Positions 11,796 to 22,328 of a stretch of DNA of 64,000 bases are shown piece after piece. Within the stretch, counting starts at the first letter, position 1. Each line of letters starts with the position of its first letter. The position numbers and the translations under genes were made by a program. Below the pieces are notes generated by a model. The model saw nothing but the letters and a program-made list of their open reading frames with translations. It did no database searches and was not told the origin of the DNA. This DNA is from Geosiphon pyriformis (Eukaryota > Glomeromycota > Glomeromycetes > Archaeosporales > Geosiphonaceae): positions 446,028-510,027 of the forward strand of contig JAAOMT010000040.1 in the NCBI GenBank assembly GCA_016748015.1, given 5' to 3'.

Positions 11796-12644
11796 TGTTA
11801 TAGTTGATTATTTGGGGTCTCAAATCAATTAACAAACTTGTAACTTAGTGCTCAAAAGCTATTTCTGTTGAAGATGTTCTGAAAGTGTTGTATCTGAAGA
11901 TTTTAATGGAGTCCTTTGTATAATGGACAGAGATTCAATTGTTGTTTTATCTGTAGCTTTCCAGACTCGCAAGTCTGTCAATTCTTTTCTCAGCTTGGTG
12001 GTCGGCAATCCTCTAGTAAGTAATCCGTATCTTCTGTACATATTCTACCCTTTTGTAAGGGTCTTTTATCAAGCAATCCTTGATGTCAGTAATCAGTGCT
12101 TTCAATCAATTGGTTAGTGCACAATAACAAAATCACCAAAAAATAAAAAAAATCAAGAAATCTAAAGAAATAAGCCAAGACAATTTGCAGATTAGTATCC
12201 CGTCAATAGCCATAATCAAAAGCTATTGTTCCAGCATAATTAAGTATTAATTACTATTAGCATGAAGTGTTGATAGTGGAGAGTGGATTGAGATATGAAA
12301 TAATTATTTATTTGATGATTGTGTTTCTAGGCTAAGGATTCTGTGATATCAATTCTGTTTTTTCTGTTTCTAACACTACTGCTATATATACATATTTAAG
12401 ATTCCTCAATTCCTCAATTTCTTGTGACAGGAATCCTGAAATTCTTAGAATCCTGCGATTCTTGATGAGAGGAATTCTGGAATTCTGGAATCTTGTGATT
12501 TCTAATGAGAAGAATTCTGGAATTCTGGAATCCTGCAATTCCTCTGAAAGGAATTCTGGAATTCCACATTTACTACATCTATCTCTAATTGGCTAATATC
12601 TACTGACTACTAATACTATATTTTCCTATATTCTATGAGTAACA
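11796..12644 (-). repeat. 3' LTR of element C
   Basis: Read downward it begins TGTTACTCATAG at 12644, like both LTRs of A, and ends ...ATAACA at 11796 (GTAACA with one change). Inside are many near-palindromic GGAATTCC/GAATTCTGGAATTC blocks (about 12400-12570) shared with the LTRs of A, and TATATATA near 12380 as a possible TATA box. Length is 849 bp, against 876 and 871 bp in A. Confidence 0.85.
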
Positions 12645-12660
12645 TTATTCCCTTCTTTTA
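12645..12660 (-). other. Polypurine tract of element C
   Basis: On the minus strand, AAAAGAAGGGAATAA directly precedes the 3' LTR. This purine run is the expected plus-strand primer of reverse transcription. The same tract, with one base changed, precedes the 3' LTR of A. Confidence 0.75.
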
Positions 12661-13317
12661 ATATTAAGCTCTATTGAAATTTAATTCCTTTAATTCTCCC
12701 TTTTGAATTATTTCTTGAACTTCTTTTTCAAGTATTACTTGTGTTATTTGAATTTGTAATTTTTCAAATTGGGTGTTGATCATTTTTCCCAATTGATTAC
12801 TCATAACTGTGTCCATTGCTGTGTTGAATAAGATTTCTGGTCAGTCTTGAAATCCCATATATAGCTAGTAAATGGCTCAAGCTTGTGTGGTTAGATTGTT
12901 TTTTCCCACAAATTGTTCCAGTTGTCTCAGTATTGTTGTGTCAAATAATTGTTTTGTTTTGTTGGTGTACAAATTCTGGATATTTACATGTTGTTCCAAG
13001 TAAAAATAACAATAGTTTTTCGGAAATTGTTGTATCCACCAAGTTCAAGTTTCTCTAGTAAGGTTTTGGTGTAATTCGACTACTTGTTGTTCGTTTATGG
13101 CCAATTTTATCTTGGTCATGATCTTGTCAACAACATTTTTAAGTCTTTTCTGTGCTTTGTGTTGTGGTATCTTTGCCATATTTTTGTAATGAATGGTTTG
13201 TTGATTGATTGTAATTTTCATTTCTTGGTGTTGAATCAATTAAAAGAGTTGTTGTACTAGTGAGTGAATTTTGTCAGTTATTTTCATTTTTCTGGTATCT
13301 TTTGTTGTATCGACCAT
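12658..13317 (-). pseudogene. Element C post-integrase ORF (ORF-X), decayed
   Basis: A 220-codon frame from ATG 13317-13315 to TAA 12660-12658 with a few internal stops; the longest open piece is 13045-13239. It has the same length and order of motifs as the frame at 38241-38900 in A. Conserved landmarks are an ITINQQ..HY segment, WIQQFPKNYCYFYL, NIQNLYTNK, and a carboxyl-terminal part with SNQLGK followed by QITQVIL. It is helical-looking and Gln/Asn-rich, without a signal peptide or membrane segment, so it is not an envelope protein. I recognise no known domain. It lies between integrase and the polypurine tract. Confidence 0.6.
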
Positions 13318-13385
13318 GTTTTTATATACTCTTTTGTTGTTCAATTTTACATGTTTAGTCTAATGATTATAATTGGTTCCCAGTC

Positions 13386-15423
13386 TCATAGAATCTTATC
13401 TGGTTGGACTAGTATTCTTTGTACTCTCAGTTGTGGAATGTTATTGGTAGATGCTGATGCTATCTGATGATATGGTTTCAGTCGATCACTATGTGCTGCT
13501 TTGGCTAAGATTCTGTTGTTCAGTTTTAATTTGTAAGCTCCATTTTTTAGAATTTTTTCTATGTAAAATGGTCTGTCCCATTTGGGGTTAAATTTTCCAC
13601 TCCATTGTTTTTCTGTTTTAGTATAATGTAAAAGTACTTTGTTTTCAATCTTGAATTCAACTGGTTTGTCTAGTAGTTGGTTATCATGCCTCTCTTTTTG
13701 TTTTTCTTGTGCCTTTTTAATGTTATTCACTGCTCTTCGTCACTTGTTTTCTAGAGTTTCCATTAAATCATATGTTCTTCTTAATAACATTTCCTGAAAA
13801 TTGTCTACAGTTATTGGTTCTGTTGGATAAGTGTTGACTTTTATCTTGACTGGTAGTGTTGCTGTTCTACCATATACTAATTCAAATGGTGTTGCTTGTG
13901 TAGTATCTTGCTTTATTGTCTGATAAGCCAATAGTATGGATGGTATAAACAAATCCCATTCATCCTGGTTTTCTTGACTAAGTTTTGCTATTGCTTCACA
14001 CAATGTTCTATTAAATTTTTCAATTAATTCATTGGTTTGTGGATAGTATGGTAATGATAGTGGTCTTTTAATTCCGAATCTTTGGCTTAGTTCTGCTAAT
14101 GTTCTATTCACAAAATGGGTTCTTTGGTCTGATAATAGTTCTTTTGAACATCCATGTCGATAAATTAAATCTTGATGGATGAATTCAGCAATGGATTCTG
14201 CATCCACTCTTTGAATTGCTTTCGCCTCTGGCCATTTAGTGAGATAGTCCATAGCTACTGCTATGTATCTGTTTCTTCTGCTGGTAATTGTCAATGGTCC
14301 GACTAAATCAATTCCAATGCAGCCAAATAGTTGTCTCACTTTGATTGGTCTTAATGATTTGCTGGGTCTTGTTCCTCCTCTTTTTTGACAAACATTACAA
14401 TTTTGTACATATTGTATGATGTCTGGATACATTGATGGCCAATAGTATCTCTTTCTGGTTCTTTCTATGATTGCTTTTTTATGAAAATATCCTGCAGTTG
14501 GATCTGAGTACATGTTGAACAGTATTGTTTTTTTTTCTGGTTCTGTAATTACTCTGGTTGGTTGATCTGAATCTTTTTTATTTTTCTAATAAAGTATATT
14601 TTGGTGAGTGATAAAATATTTGGATTGTTGTTTGATTTTCTTTTGTTCTAGTTGAGATAATTTCTCCTTGAATTGTTGAGTATCTATATAATGTTGAAGT
14701 TGTTGATATTTTTGTGTGTTCATCTTTTGTTATATTTTCATGAGTATTGTTTTGGTTTGTTATATTTTTGGGTTGAAATGTCCTTAAATTGGTCTCATTC
14801 ATGATAAACCATCAGCATTTCCGTTGTCTTTTTCTTTTTTATAATGTATTATATAATTATATAGTGCGAGTGCCATTTTCCATCTTGACTGTCTTCCATC
14901 TCCAAATTTTTGTTTTTGGAGTGATATTAATCCTTTGTGATCTGTGTACATCTCAAATTTTTGGCTCAAGTATTTTTTCCATTTCATGACTGCCCAGTAT
15001 ATTGCTAAGTGTTTTTGTTCTGGTCTTCCATAGTTCTTTTGGCTGGTGTTAAACCTTTGCTGGCATATGCTACTGGATGTTCTCTGCTGTCTGGTCCTCT
15101 CTGAGATAGTACTGCTCTTAATGTTTGGCCGGATGCATTAGTAGTGATAATGAATAGTTGGCTGTGATCTGGATAGATCAATACTGGAGCTTGGATGAGC
15201 TTTTTTTTCAGAATATCAAAAGCTTCTTGTTGACTTTCTGTCCATTCATATTTTGTATTTTTGTTTTGTAGTTGGTTGAGTGGCTGCACTATCTTGGAGA
15301 AGTTCTTGATAAAATGTCGATAGTAGCTGGTGAATCCCAAAAATAATTTCAGTTCTGTTATATTGGTTGGCACTGGAAAGTTCTTTACTATCTCTATTTT
15401 TTCTGGATCCGTTTTGATGCCAT
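13386..15423 (-). pseudogene. Element C pol: RT end, RNase H, integrase
   Basis: The minus strand reads, in order: the RT thumb with FLGFTSYYRHFIKNF (15373-15005), RNase H (15200-14800; its first catalytic Asp reads Asn in ITTNASG), a linker, then integrase (14513-13740) with a NVCQKRG zinc site, catalytic Asp in GIDLVGP, Asp in LLSDQ and Glu in IEKFN. A GPF/Y-type module with KQWSGKF and PFYIEKIL follows (13730-13386). Stops near 15005, 14799, 14578 and 13737 break the frame. The integrase catalytic triad survives. Confidence 0.85.
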
Positions 15424-16372
15424 TGTTACCAGAGGTTTTTGGTCTCTTTTTTTAAATGTTAGTAATGTTGATTTGCTGTGAATTTACGTTTTCAGGAAGT
15501 AGTTGAACCTCCAATAACTGAATTTATCTTCAAATTATCTTCTATAATTTGAACTGCTGGGCTTATAAGTAGAATAGCCAATTTCTTGCCAGTTACTTTA
15601 TGTAGTTACATTGTAGTAAACGTCAACTCTTTTCCAGAAATTGCTCGTCTAGAAGCTTACTAAAAATATGTAGTTACTTTGCTGTGAAAGTCAACTTTTC
15701 TACAGGAATCTCGTCTGTAGGCTACCTTAATGATTGTAATAAGAAAAGAAAAAAAATAAAAGAAATGTAAAAGAAATAGAATTCTGTCAAGAGAAACGTT
15801 TTCTATTCAGGCCTGGAGTTGTTAACAGTTTACTGAAATTGGTAGCTAATCAATTTCGAAATGTTAGTTGGGTTTTGGGGATTTTCCAAGTGCAATAATT
15901 AAAAAACTTGGTTTTTCAAATTATTTAATATTTATTTCTTTTTGTGTGTATAGGAATGGTTTTAAGTGATAAATCTAAAGTAAGATACATTTTCCAGAAG
16001 AGAGAAGCTCTTCTTTTATACAACTTGTTGTAGTACTAGTCTATGAACTTGCACTTTTTCTCTTTGCTCAAATTTCAGTGAACTAAAGATACATTTTGAT
16101 GAACTACAAGTTATTTCACTGAACTATTGATTAATTTGGGTGAACTATTCATAATTTTGGCGAATTTTTGAATGTTACAAAGTTCAGGGTATTGTGTAAT
16201 TTGATCATCCTACTTTCTGTTATACTAATTAGATTATTTTAATTGAATTGTGATATGTGATAATTGATTAAATAATAAATGATAATTTGACATGATATTA
16301 ATATACTAATGAATTATAGGAATTATAAGAGTAATTTCATGCTAATTAATAGCTAAAATTTTACTGGTAACA
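15424..16372 (-). repeat. 3' LTR of element B
   Basis: 949 bp, ends TGTTACC and GGTAACA. About 95% like the other B LTR by eye but 43 bp shorter, partly because it has five rather than seven copies of the TTCGCCGAAAT-type motif (16071-16170). Confidence 0.9.
16071..16170 (-). repeat. Short motif array in B 3' LTR (about 5 units)
   Basis: Units of roughly 20-26 bp built on a core like TTCACCGAAAT or TTCGCCAAAAT on the minus strand, spaced by A/T-rich DNA. The same array has about seven units in the 5' LTR (24797-24931) and six in the solo LTR (36271-36390). Spacing and core conservation suggest repeated binding sites in the LTR promoter; that role is inferred. Confidence 0.65.
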
Positions 16373-17060
16373 TAATCTCCTTCTCAAGACTGAGCTCCAT
16401 CGAAGTCCAAGCACTATCTGTAATATTGAGATAGTGATCTAAAATAATTGAAGTAATCTGGTCTGAAAATTGTTGAAATTTCAGTTCTGTGAGTTTGCCA
16501 ATGTATTGAACTTTCATTGGTTGCAGTATTGGATTTTGTAGAACATTTTCACAAGTATTAAACAAGTCATAGAGTCTAAGAGCTGCTTTAAGTTTATAGT
16601 GAGTGTTTGTTGGTCCAGCTGCTGTTTTGAATTCATTGTGGATTTGTTTTTGTATAACTTTAGGAGTGAGATTTGTTGCTTTAAGTTCCAGTTTTTGTTT
16701 ATAAAGTGTTTTTCCAATTTGAAAGTATTTATAGATAAAGGTGTGTTCATTGTTCTGTTCATTAAGAAGTAGTAGAAGTTTTTGTTGTATTATAGCATTT
16801 GGTGGAATGTCAATAGGGACAATTAAAAAATTTTTTTCTAGTGCCTGCTTCAAAAGTCTTGATAATCTATTCTCAGAGTGACTTCTTGTTTTTTTTCTAT
16901 AGGAGTGATAGTTCTGTAAATAATTTGCTACTGGGGCTGTGGTTTTTTTCTGAATGTAATTAATTTGACTTCCATTGATCATTATAGATAAGTTAGGGAG
17001 TGTTTTCAAGACTAACATTAATTTTTGAAATATTTGTTGAATATTTCGGGGAATAATCAT
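16353..17060 (-). CDS. Element B post-integrase ORF (ORF-X), 235 aa
   Basis: An uninterrupted 235-aa frame starting ATG 17060 and stopping at 16353, 20 bp inside the 3' LTR. It lies after integrase and spans the polypurine tract. I do not recognise it. It is basic, Leu/Gln/Asn/Lys-rich and predicted helical by composition, with no signal peptide, membrane segment or Cys/His zinc pattern. Its carboxyl-terminal part (a YIGKLTELKFQQFSDQITSI segment) parallels the SNQLGK..FEKLQ.QIT.VIL stretch of the 219-codon ORF at the same place in elements A and C. Unlike the rest of B it has no premature stop. Candidate roles are unknown; an accessory nucleic-acid-binding or capsid-like protein is a guess. 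Confidence 0.6.
   Translation of the reverse strand: MIIPRNIQQIFQKLMLVLKTLPNLSIMINGSQINYIQKKTTAPVANYLQNYHSYRKKTRSHSENRLSRLLKQALEKNFLIVPIDIPPNAIIQQKLLLLLNEQNNEHTFIYKYFQIGKTLYKQKLELKATNLTPKVIQKQIHNEFKTAAGPTNTHYKLKAALRLYDLFNTCENVLQNPILQPMKVQYIGKLTELKFQQFSDQITSIILDHYLNITDSAWTSMELSLEKEIMLPVKF
16373..16386 (-). other. Polypurine tract of element B
   Basis: On the minus strand AGAAGGAGATTA lies directly against the TGTTACC start of the 3' LTR and is the likely plus-strand primer. It is also inside the carboxyl-terminal coding part of ORF-X. Confidence 0.7.
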
Positions 17061-17202
17061 GATAAAATTGACTAATTATGAAAAAAGAGAATAAAGAAAA
17101 TGATTTTTAGATATGGAGTTTTTATTTGTTTTTGGGTTTGGGTGTTTTGTAATTATTTACTATTTTTGTCTTTGTGTTTTTATTAGAGAATTATTGTAAA
17201 AT

Positions 17203-18997
17203 TTAAGTGTTCAAGTTTGGTTGTTGTTCTATTATAATTATTGGTTCTAAATTTCGGGAAATATCTTCTGGATTAATTAAAGGGGAATGTGTACCAATTT
17301 GTGGAATTAATGGTTCAGGATTGTTTCTGGAATGATAGTGTTTTAATCTGTCTCCATGTGCAACTTTTGCTAATATTTTGTTATCAAGTTTTAACTTATA
17401 TAATCCATTGCCTAGAATTTCATAAATATAAAATGGTCCATCCCATTTGTTTTTAAATTTCCCACTCCATTGTTTTTCAGCCTTAGTTCTGTGTAAGAGA
17501 ACTTTATTTCCAACTTTAAATTTGTTAGTAATAGGTGGTAATTTATTGTTATGTCTTTCTTTTTGTTGAGCTTGAGAATGTTTAATATGAGTTGCTGCTA
17601 TTCTTCTTTTTCCTTCCAGTGTACTAAGAAGAGTGTAGACTCTTCTTTGGAGTGTTTCTTGAAAGTTTTCTTTATTGATTGGTTGCACTGGATATGTTTC
17701 CACTGTGAAATTAATTAGTAATGTTGCTGTCCTTCCATAAGTAAGATCAAATGGTGTGTGTTTCATAGTATCTTGTTTTAGTGTTCTGTATGCTAGTAAC
17801 ACTGATGGAATAAAGATATTTCATTCCTGTTCAAAGTCTGTTGAGACTTTGGCTAGAGATTCACACAATGTTTTGTTGAAACATTCTACAAATCCATTTG
17901 TTTGAGGGTGATAAGGTGATAATAGAGATCTTTTGACATTGAACCGTTCACAAATTTCTTGTATCAAGTTGTTCACAAAATGTGTTCCTTGATCAGATAA
18001 GAGTTCAATTGGGCATCCATGTCTACAAATAATGTCTTTATAGATGAAATTTGCTACTGATTTTGCATCTGCTCTTTGGATGGCTCTAGCTTCAGGCCAT
18101 TTGGTAAGATAATCCACTGCAACTGCAATATAACAATTTCCTTGGATTGTGATAGGTAATGGTTCGACTAGATCAATTCCAACTCTGTCAAAAGGTTGTC
18201 CAACTTTGATTGGATTTAAAGATTCTGTGGGGCGAGTTCCTTCTCTTCTTTGACAATTATTACAAGATTCTACATATTGTTGAATGTCTTTTTGCATGTG
18301 AGGCCAAAAATAATGTTCAAGGGTTTTTTGAATTGTTCCCTCTTTTTCCAAGTGTGCTGAAGACGGATCTGTGTGCATGTTGTATAAAATTTTTTTTTTT
18401 CATTCTCTTGTACTAATCTGAGTGGCTGGTTTGGTTTTCTGTGATTTTTATAATAGATTTTGTTCTGGTGTATGAAATATTGTTTTGATTTTTGTTGTAA
18501 GTGGTGTTTTTTACTTGGAGACCAGTTTTTTGGCATTGTAAGAGTCTCCAAATAATTTTTAAGATTGCTGTAGTTTCTGGGATCCATTCTTGTTTGGTTA
18601 TTTTGTTGGTAAGTTGGTAAGTTGTGGTAGAATTATTGTTGATATTAATCTTGTCTCATTCTTGAGAGGCTATCAACATTGGTATGTAGTTTTTCTGATT
18701 TGTGGTGTACAATATATCTGTAGTCTGCTAAGAAGTCATTCCATTGAGACTGTTTGGCACTTTGTTCAGTTTTTTTTTATTGAGCCATTTGAGGCCAATG
18801 TTGTCCGTTATTATGTCAAATTCTTTTCCATTTTTCAGATATTGTTGAAAATGTTTACAAGCCCAAATAACTGCAGCAGCTTCTAATTCAGTTGAGCCAT
18901 ATTTGAGTTCTGTTGGCTTGAGTGTTCTGCTGGCATAGGCAATAACTTATTCTTGGTCATTTTCATCCAATTGTGATAAGATAGCACCAAATGCTAT
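17203..18997 (-). pseudogene. Element B pol, 3' part: RNase H and integrase
   Basis: Minus strand from the gap edge: RNase H with FGAILSQLDEND, VIAYASRTL and IITDNIGLKW (18997-18600), then a linker, an H..H..C..C integrase zinc site (18378-18240) and the integrase core with Asp in GIDLVEP, Asp in LLSDQGTH and Glu in FVECFN. The GPF/Y-type module with KQWSGKF and GPFYIYEILG (17450-17350) and an acidic/Gln-rich end at 17203 follow. Breaks: a stop near 18950, a frameshift at the A-run about 18385-18396, and TGA at 17821 where related copies have Trp. Confidence 0.88.
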
Positions 18998-19844
18998 NNN
19001 NNNNNNNNNNNNNNNNNNNNNNNNNNNNNNNNNNNNNNNNNNNNNNNNNNNNNNNNNNNNNNNNNNNNNNNNNNNNNNNNNNNNNNNNNNNNNNNNNNNN
19101 NNNNNNNNNNNNNNNNNNNNNNNNNNNNNNNNNNNNNNNNNNNNNNNNNNNNNNNNNNNNNNNNNNNNNNNNNNNNNNNNNNNNNNNNNNNNNNNNNNNN
19201 NNNNNNNNNNNNNNNNNNNNNNNNNNNNNNNNNNNNNNNNNNNNNNNNNNNNNNNNNNNNNNNNNNNNNNNNNNNNNNNNNNNNNNNNNNNNNNNNNNNN
19301 NNNNNNNNNNNNNNNNNNNNNNNNNNNNNNNNNNNNNNNNNNNNNNNNNNNNNNNNNNNNNNNNNNNNNNNNNNNNNNNNNNNNNNNNNNNNNNNNNNNN
19401 NNNNNNNNNNNNNNNNNNNNNNNNNNNNNNNNNNNNNNNNNNNNNNNNNNNNNNNNNNNNNNNNNNNNNNNNNNNNNNNNNNNNNNNNNNNNNNNNNNNN
19501 NNNNNNNNNNNNNNNNNNNNNNNNNNNNNNNNNNNNNNNNNNNNNNNNNNNNNNNNNNNNNNNNNNNNNNNNNNNNNNNNNNNNNNNNNNNNNNNNNNNN
19601 NNNNNNNNNNNNNNNNNNNNNNNNNNNNNNNNNNNNNNNNNNNNNNNNNNNNNNNNNNNNNNNNNNNNNNNNNNNNNNNNNNNNNNNNNNNNNNNNNNNN
19701 NNNNNNNNNNNNNNNNNNNNNNNNNNNNNNNNNNNNNNNNNNNNNNNNNNNNNNNNNNNNNNNNNNNNNNNNNNNNNNNNNNNNNNNNNNNNNNNNNNNN
19801 NNNNNNNNNNNNNNNNNNNNNNNNNNNNNNNNNNNNNNNNNNNN
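18998..19844. other. Assembly gap (847 N)
   Basis: 847 consecutive N. By position it hides the fingers and palm of the element B reverse transcriptase, including the active-site Asp-Asp motif. The gap is not a multiple of three, so it does not join the frames on its two sides and is probably an estimate. Translations running through it are meaningless. Confidence 0.99.
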
Positions 19845-20096
19845 TTGTTTCAATTGTCTTTGTTGTTGAGGTTCTAAGGGACCCATATTGATTCGAGAGA
19901 GTTTTTCTTCCAACAAGTGGTAGTTTTCAGTAGTGGGAATAATATTTGGATTTGGGAGTAGAGTGTGCTTTACAATTTCGATGAAATTAGAGACAATTTG
20001 AGGGTTTTCATCTTGAAAGATATTGCTGTGTATGATTCCAATTTCTAATTTGTTTAATAAAACAATAGGGTAATTATTGGGGTTGTAGAATATAAC

Positions 20097-20942
20097 TCAA
20101 AATTTTTTCATTCTTTTGGGAATATAAACGTTTGGAATTGATATTTCATGCTTCAAACAAATTTGTTCATTGGATTCAAAGATTTGCTGTGTAGTGGTGG
20201 GTTTTGAGCAAGTGTAAATTTCTTGATGTTCTCCAAAAGATGAAATGGTAATTGGCTGAAGAAGTTGAAGAATCTGGTGAGATTTATTTTGTGTATTACA
20301 AACTATGTTTACTGGGACTGTAAATTGTCCAGTTGAACCAAAATCTTGAGTTCTTCTTTCACTTTTTCCCAATTGTTCTCTGTTGTTTACTGATTGTAAA
20401 CCCGAAATGTTGATTAAGGGTAAGTAAATTGCTTGAGCAATTTTTTCAGCATGTTTAATTTTGAATGGTTTGTCTGTCTTATTCTGTAACATGATGGTAA
20501 TGTCTCTAGTGTATCCTGCATCTATAACTTCTCCTCTAATATTGATTCCTTTGCTTGCTAATGATGATCTGGAGGCAATTTGAATTATTGCTCTTGGTGG
20601 AATTTCAAAAGCAATTTTGAGATTGATTTTTGTCAAAAACTTTGGTTGGAGAATCAAAGTATCTTTTCCTGGGTATCTTAGGTCATATCCAGCATCAATT
20701 TCGTGTGCTTTTTTTGGTCTGATTTCTTGGCTATGGTTGTTAAAATATTTAGGTTGTAGAGGTGGTTGCTTTTCAAGAAGATAGATGGGAGTGGTTGGTA
20801 GTTCTTCTACTAGTTCAGATACTCCAAATTCGATTTTATTTTCATCATTCTCATCTGGCAGAAGAATGCTAAGAGCATAACATTCTAAATACCATTGGTC
20901 ATCACAAGGCATAACACATTCTTCACACAATTGAATGTTCAT
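20097..20942 (-). other. Element B dUTPase domain
   Basis: A trimeric-type dUTPase lies in frame between protease and RT, and all five family motifs can be read: AGYDLRYPG (motif 1), IASRSSLASKGI (2), GEVIDAGYTRDI with the catalytic Asp (3), AEKIAQAIYLPL (4) and DFGSTGQF (5). The enzyme hydrolyses dUTP to dUMP and keeps uracil out of new DNA. It is preceded by a CEECVMPC segment that may be a second small zinc site. The domain has no stop and looks functional, in contrast to the decayed frame around it. A and E carry the same domain at the same place. Confidence 0.92.
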
Positions 20943-21338
20943 TTGCTTTAATCATTGAATTTGAGCTTCTTTGGTCGGATATGTGTGGCTTGCAATTTGG
21001 TAGTAGGTTTCTACTTCATCTTCATAATCAAATCCAGCTAATTCCATGGTATACTTAATATATTCAGCTTCTTTTATTTGGTGGACATCTTCTTGAATGG
21101 CTCCATTGATCAATGCCATTGCTAGGTCAAAAATTATTTCAGCATCATAAGGGTAGTGGTAAAGTTTATTGAGAGCACTGTTGTATGCTGCATCAAATGG
21201 TGTTCCTCTTCTGACTTTTTCCGAAATTGATAGAGCATATTGACAGGTTTGATTATATACTCCTTCTCTCATTGCTACATCAATCCAATTGCATTCTTCT
21301 GGTAGCATTTCTCCACATGTAAGGCAAGGTGTGTTGTC

Positions 21339-22328
21339 TTATTTTCCACTTTTTTTTGGAGATCCAAATCGTTCTCTATGGCATGTTTTACAAAAGTAAC
21401 AGGTACAAGTTTCATATTCCTCTTCTGGAGAAATACATGCTCCCATTAATAAAAGTTTTTTGTTGCAATTTTTGCATTTGAGTGGAATATAGGATGGTTG
21501 TTTCTGTGGTTCTGGTGTAGAATATCTAATTTTCTTCCATCCCTTTGATTCTTCAAAAATCTCTTGTTCGGTTTCTTCAGCCCAATTAGATGTTGATCCA
21601 AGAGCCATGTAAGTTTCAGTAAGTGGCATTTCTTTTTCCTCTTCAAATTCAAATACTAGAGCTTTTTCTGATTGTTTGTTAAAGGTACCACAGATTGCAG
21701 GTACTATGGTATATTGTCCTTGGTATGAGATTTTAAGTTCTTGAGTTTCCCAGTTCAGGTTTGCATTGGCCTTGAGAAGCCAATCATTTCCGACTAGAGC
21801 TTGGTATTGGGGTGCATTCATAACAAGAACTTTAACTGAAATGGTGATTCCATCAATTGAAAAAAGGAAATCATCAATTTTTCCTACTAGAGTCTTCTTC
21901 ATACCATCAGCTGTGACAATAACTGTTTGAACTGGTCTGTTTACATTTTGTTTGAGTTGTTGTATCAGCTGGTAAGTGATGATACTTCCAGCTAATCCAC
22001 TATCTAAGATTAAGTGAATGGGTTTTCCTTCCACTCTAGCTTCTGTGTACATGGCAGTAATTGCTTTCTGTTTATTGACTGCTGCATTACTAAGCAGAAA
22101 TGGTGATTTATTTGCTTCAAATTCAAATAGAAATATATCTGACAGATTAGCATTTTGGGCAATTTGAGCTGGTGGAATGGTGTGGTTGGAAGAGTTTGAT
22201 TTTAGTGCTACAACTTCATCTTCAGAAAGTACAGTTTGTTGAAAATCCGATTCCTCTGGTATTGTAAGATAACTGGATTGAGTGTGATAGTGATTGGGTC
22301 TTTGCTGACCCGAATTTTGGGGAACCAA
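21339..22328 (-). other. Element B protease and cysteine-rich module
   Basis: Part of the gag-pol frame. The retropepsin-like protease has the catalytic LILDSGLAGSI motif near 22000 and an ALVGNDWLL segment (about 21790). A helix-poor acidic linker follows, then a module with CKNC, CTCYFC and TCHRERFG (21480-21370): four or more Cys plus His in a treble-clef-like spacing. The same module is in A (about 32655-32770). The protease should mature the polyprotein; the role of the Cys module is unknown, and nucleic-acid binding is only a guess. Confidence 0.8.

Larger units (their letters stand above)
11796..15423 (-). mobile_element. LTR retrotransposon C, 3' half (Ty3-like, minus strand)
   Basis: Read on the minus strand: the end of RT, then RNase H, integrase, the post-pol ORF, polypurine tract and 3' LTR. 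The element is cut at 15423 inside RT, just before the DGIKTDPEK motif, by the LTR of B. Its gag, protease, dUTPase and most of RT are not in the window. Sequence and LTR are closely related to element A. It sits in the gag of element D. The expected flanking duplication cannot be tested because the other boundary is missing. Confidence 0.85.

Noticed and set aside
16353-17060. Post-integrase ORF as a retroviral-type envelope
   Set aside because: No signal peptide, no membrane helix, no furin-like site and few Cys; composition is that of a soluble basic protein.
18379-18400. Programmed frameshift in element B pol
   Set aside because: It lies at an A-run before the integrase zinc domain; a homopolymer error or decay is likelier, and the rest of gag-pol is in one frame.
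18963-19916. Open frames of about 290-317 codons
   Set aside because: They run through 847 N and consist almost wholly of unknown residues; only the flanks are real element B sequence, and in a different frame on the left side.
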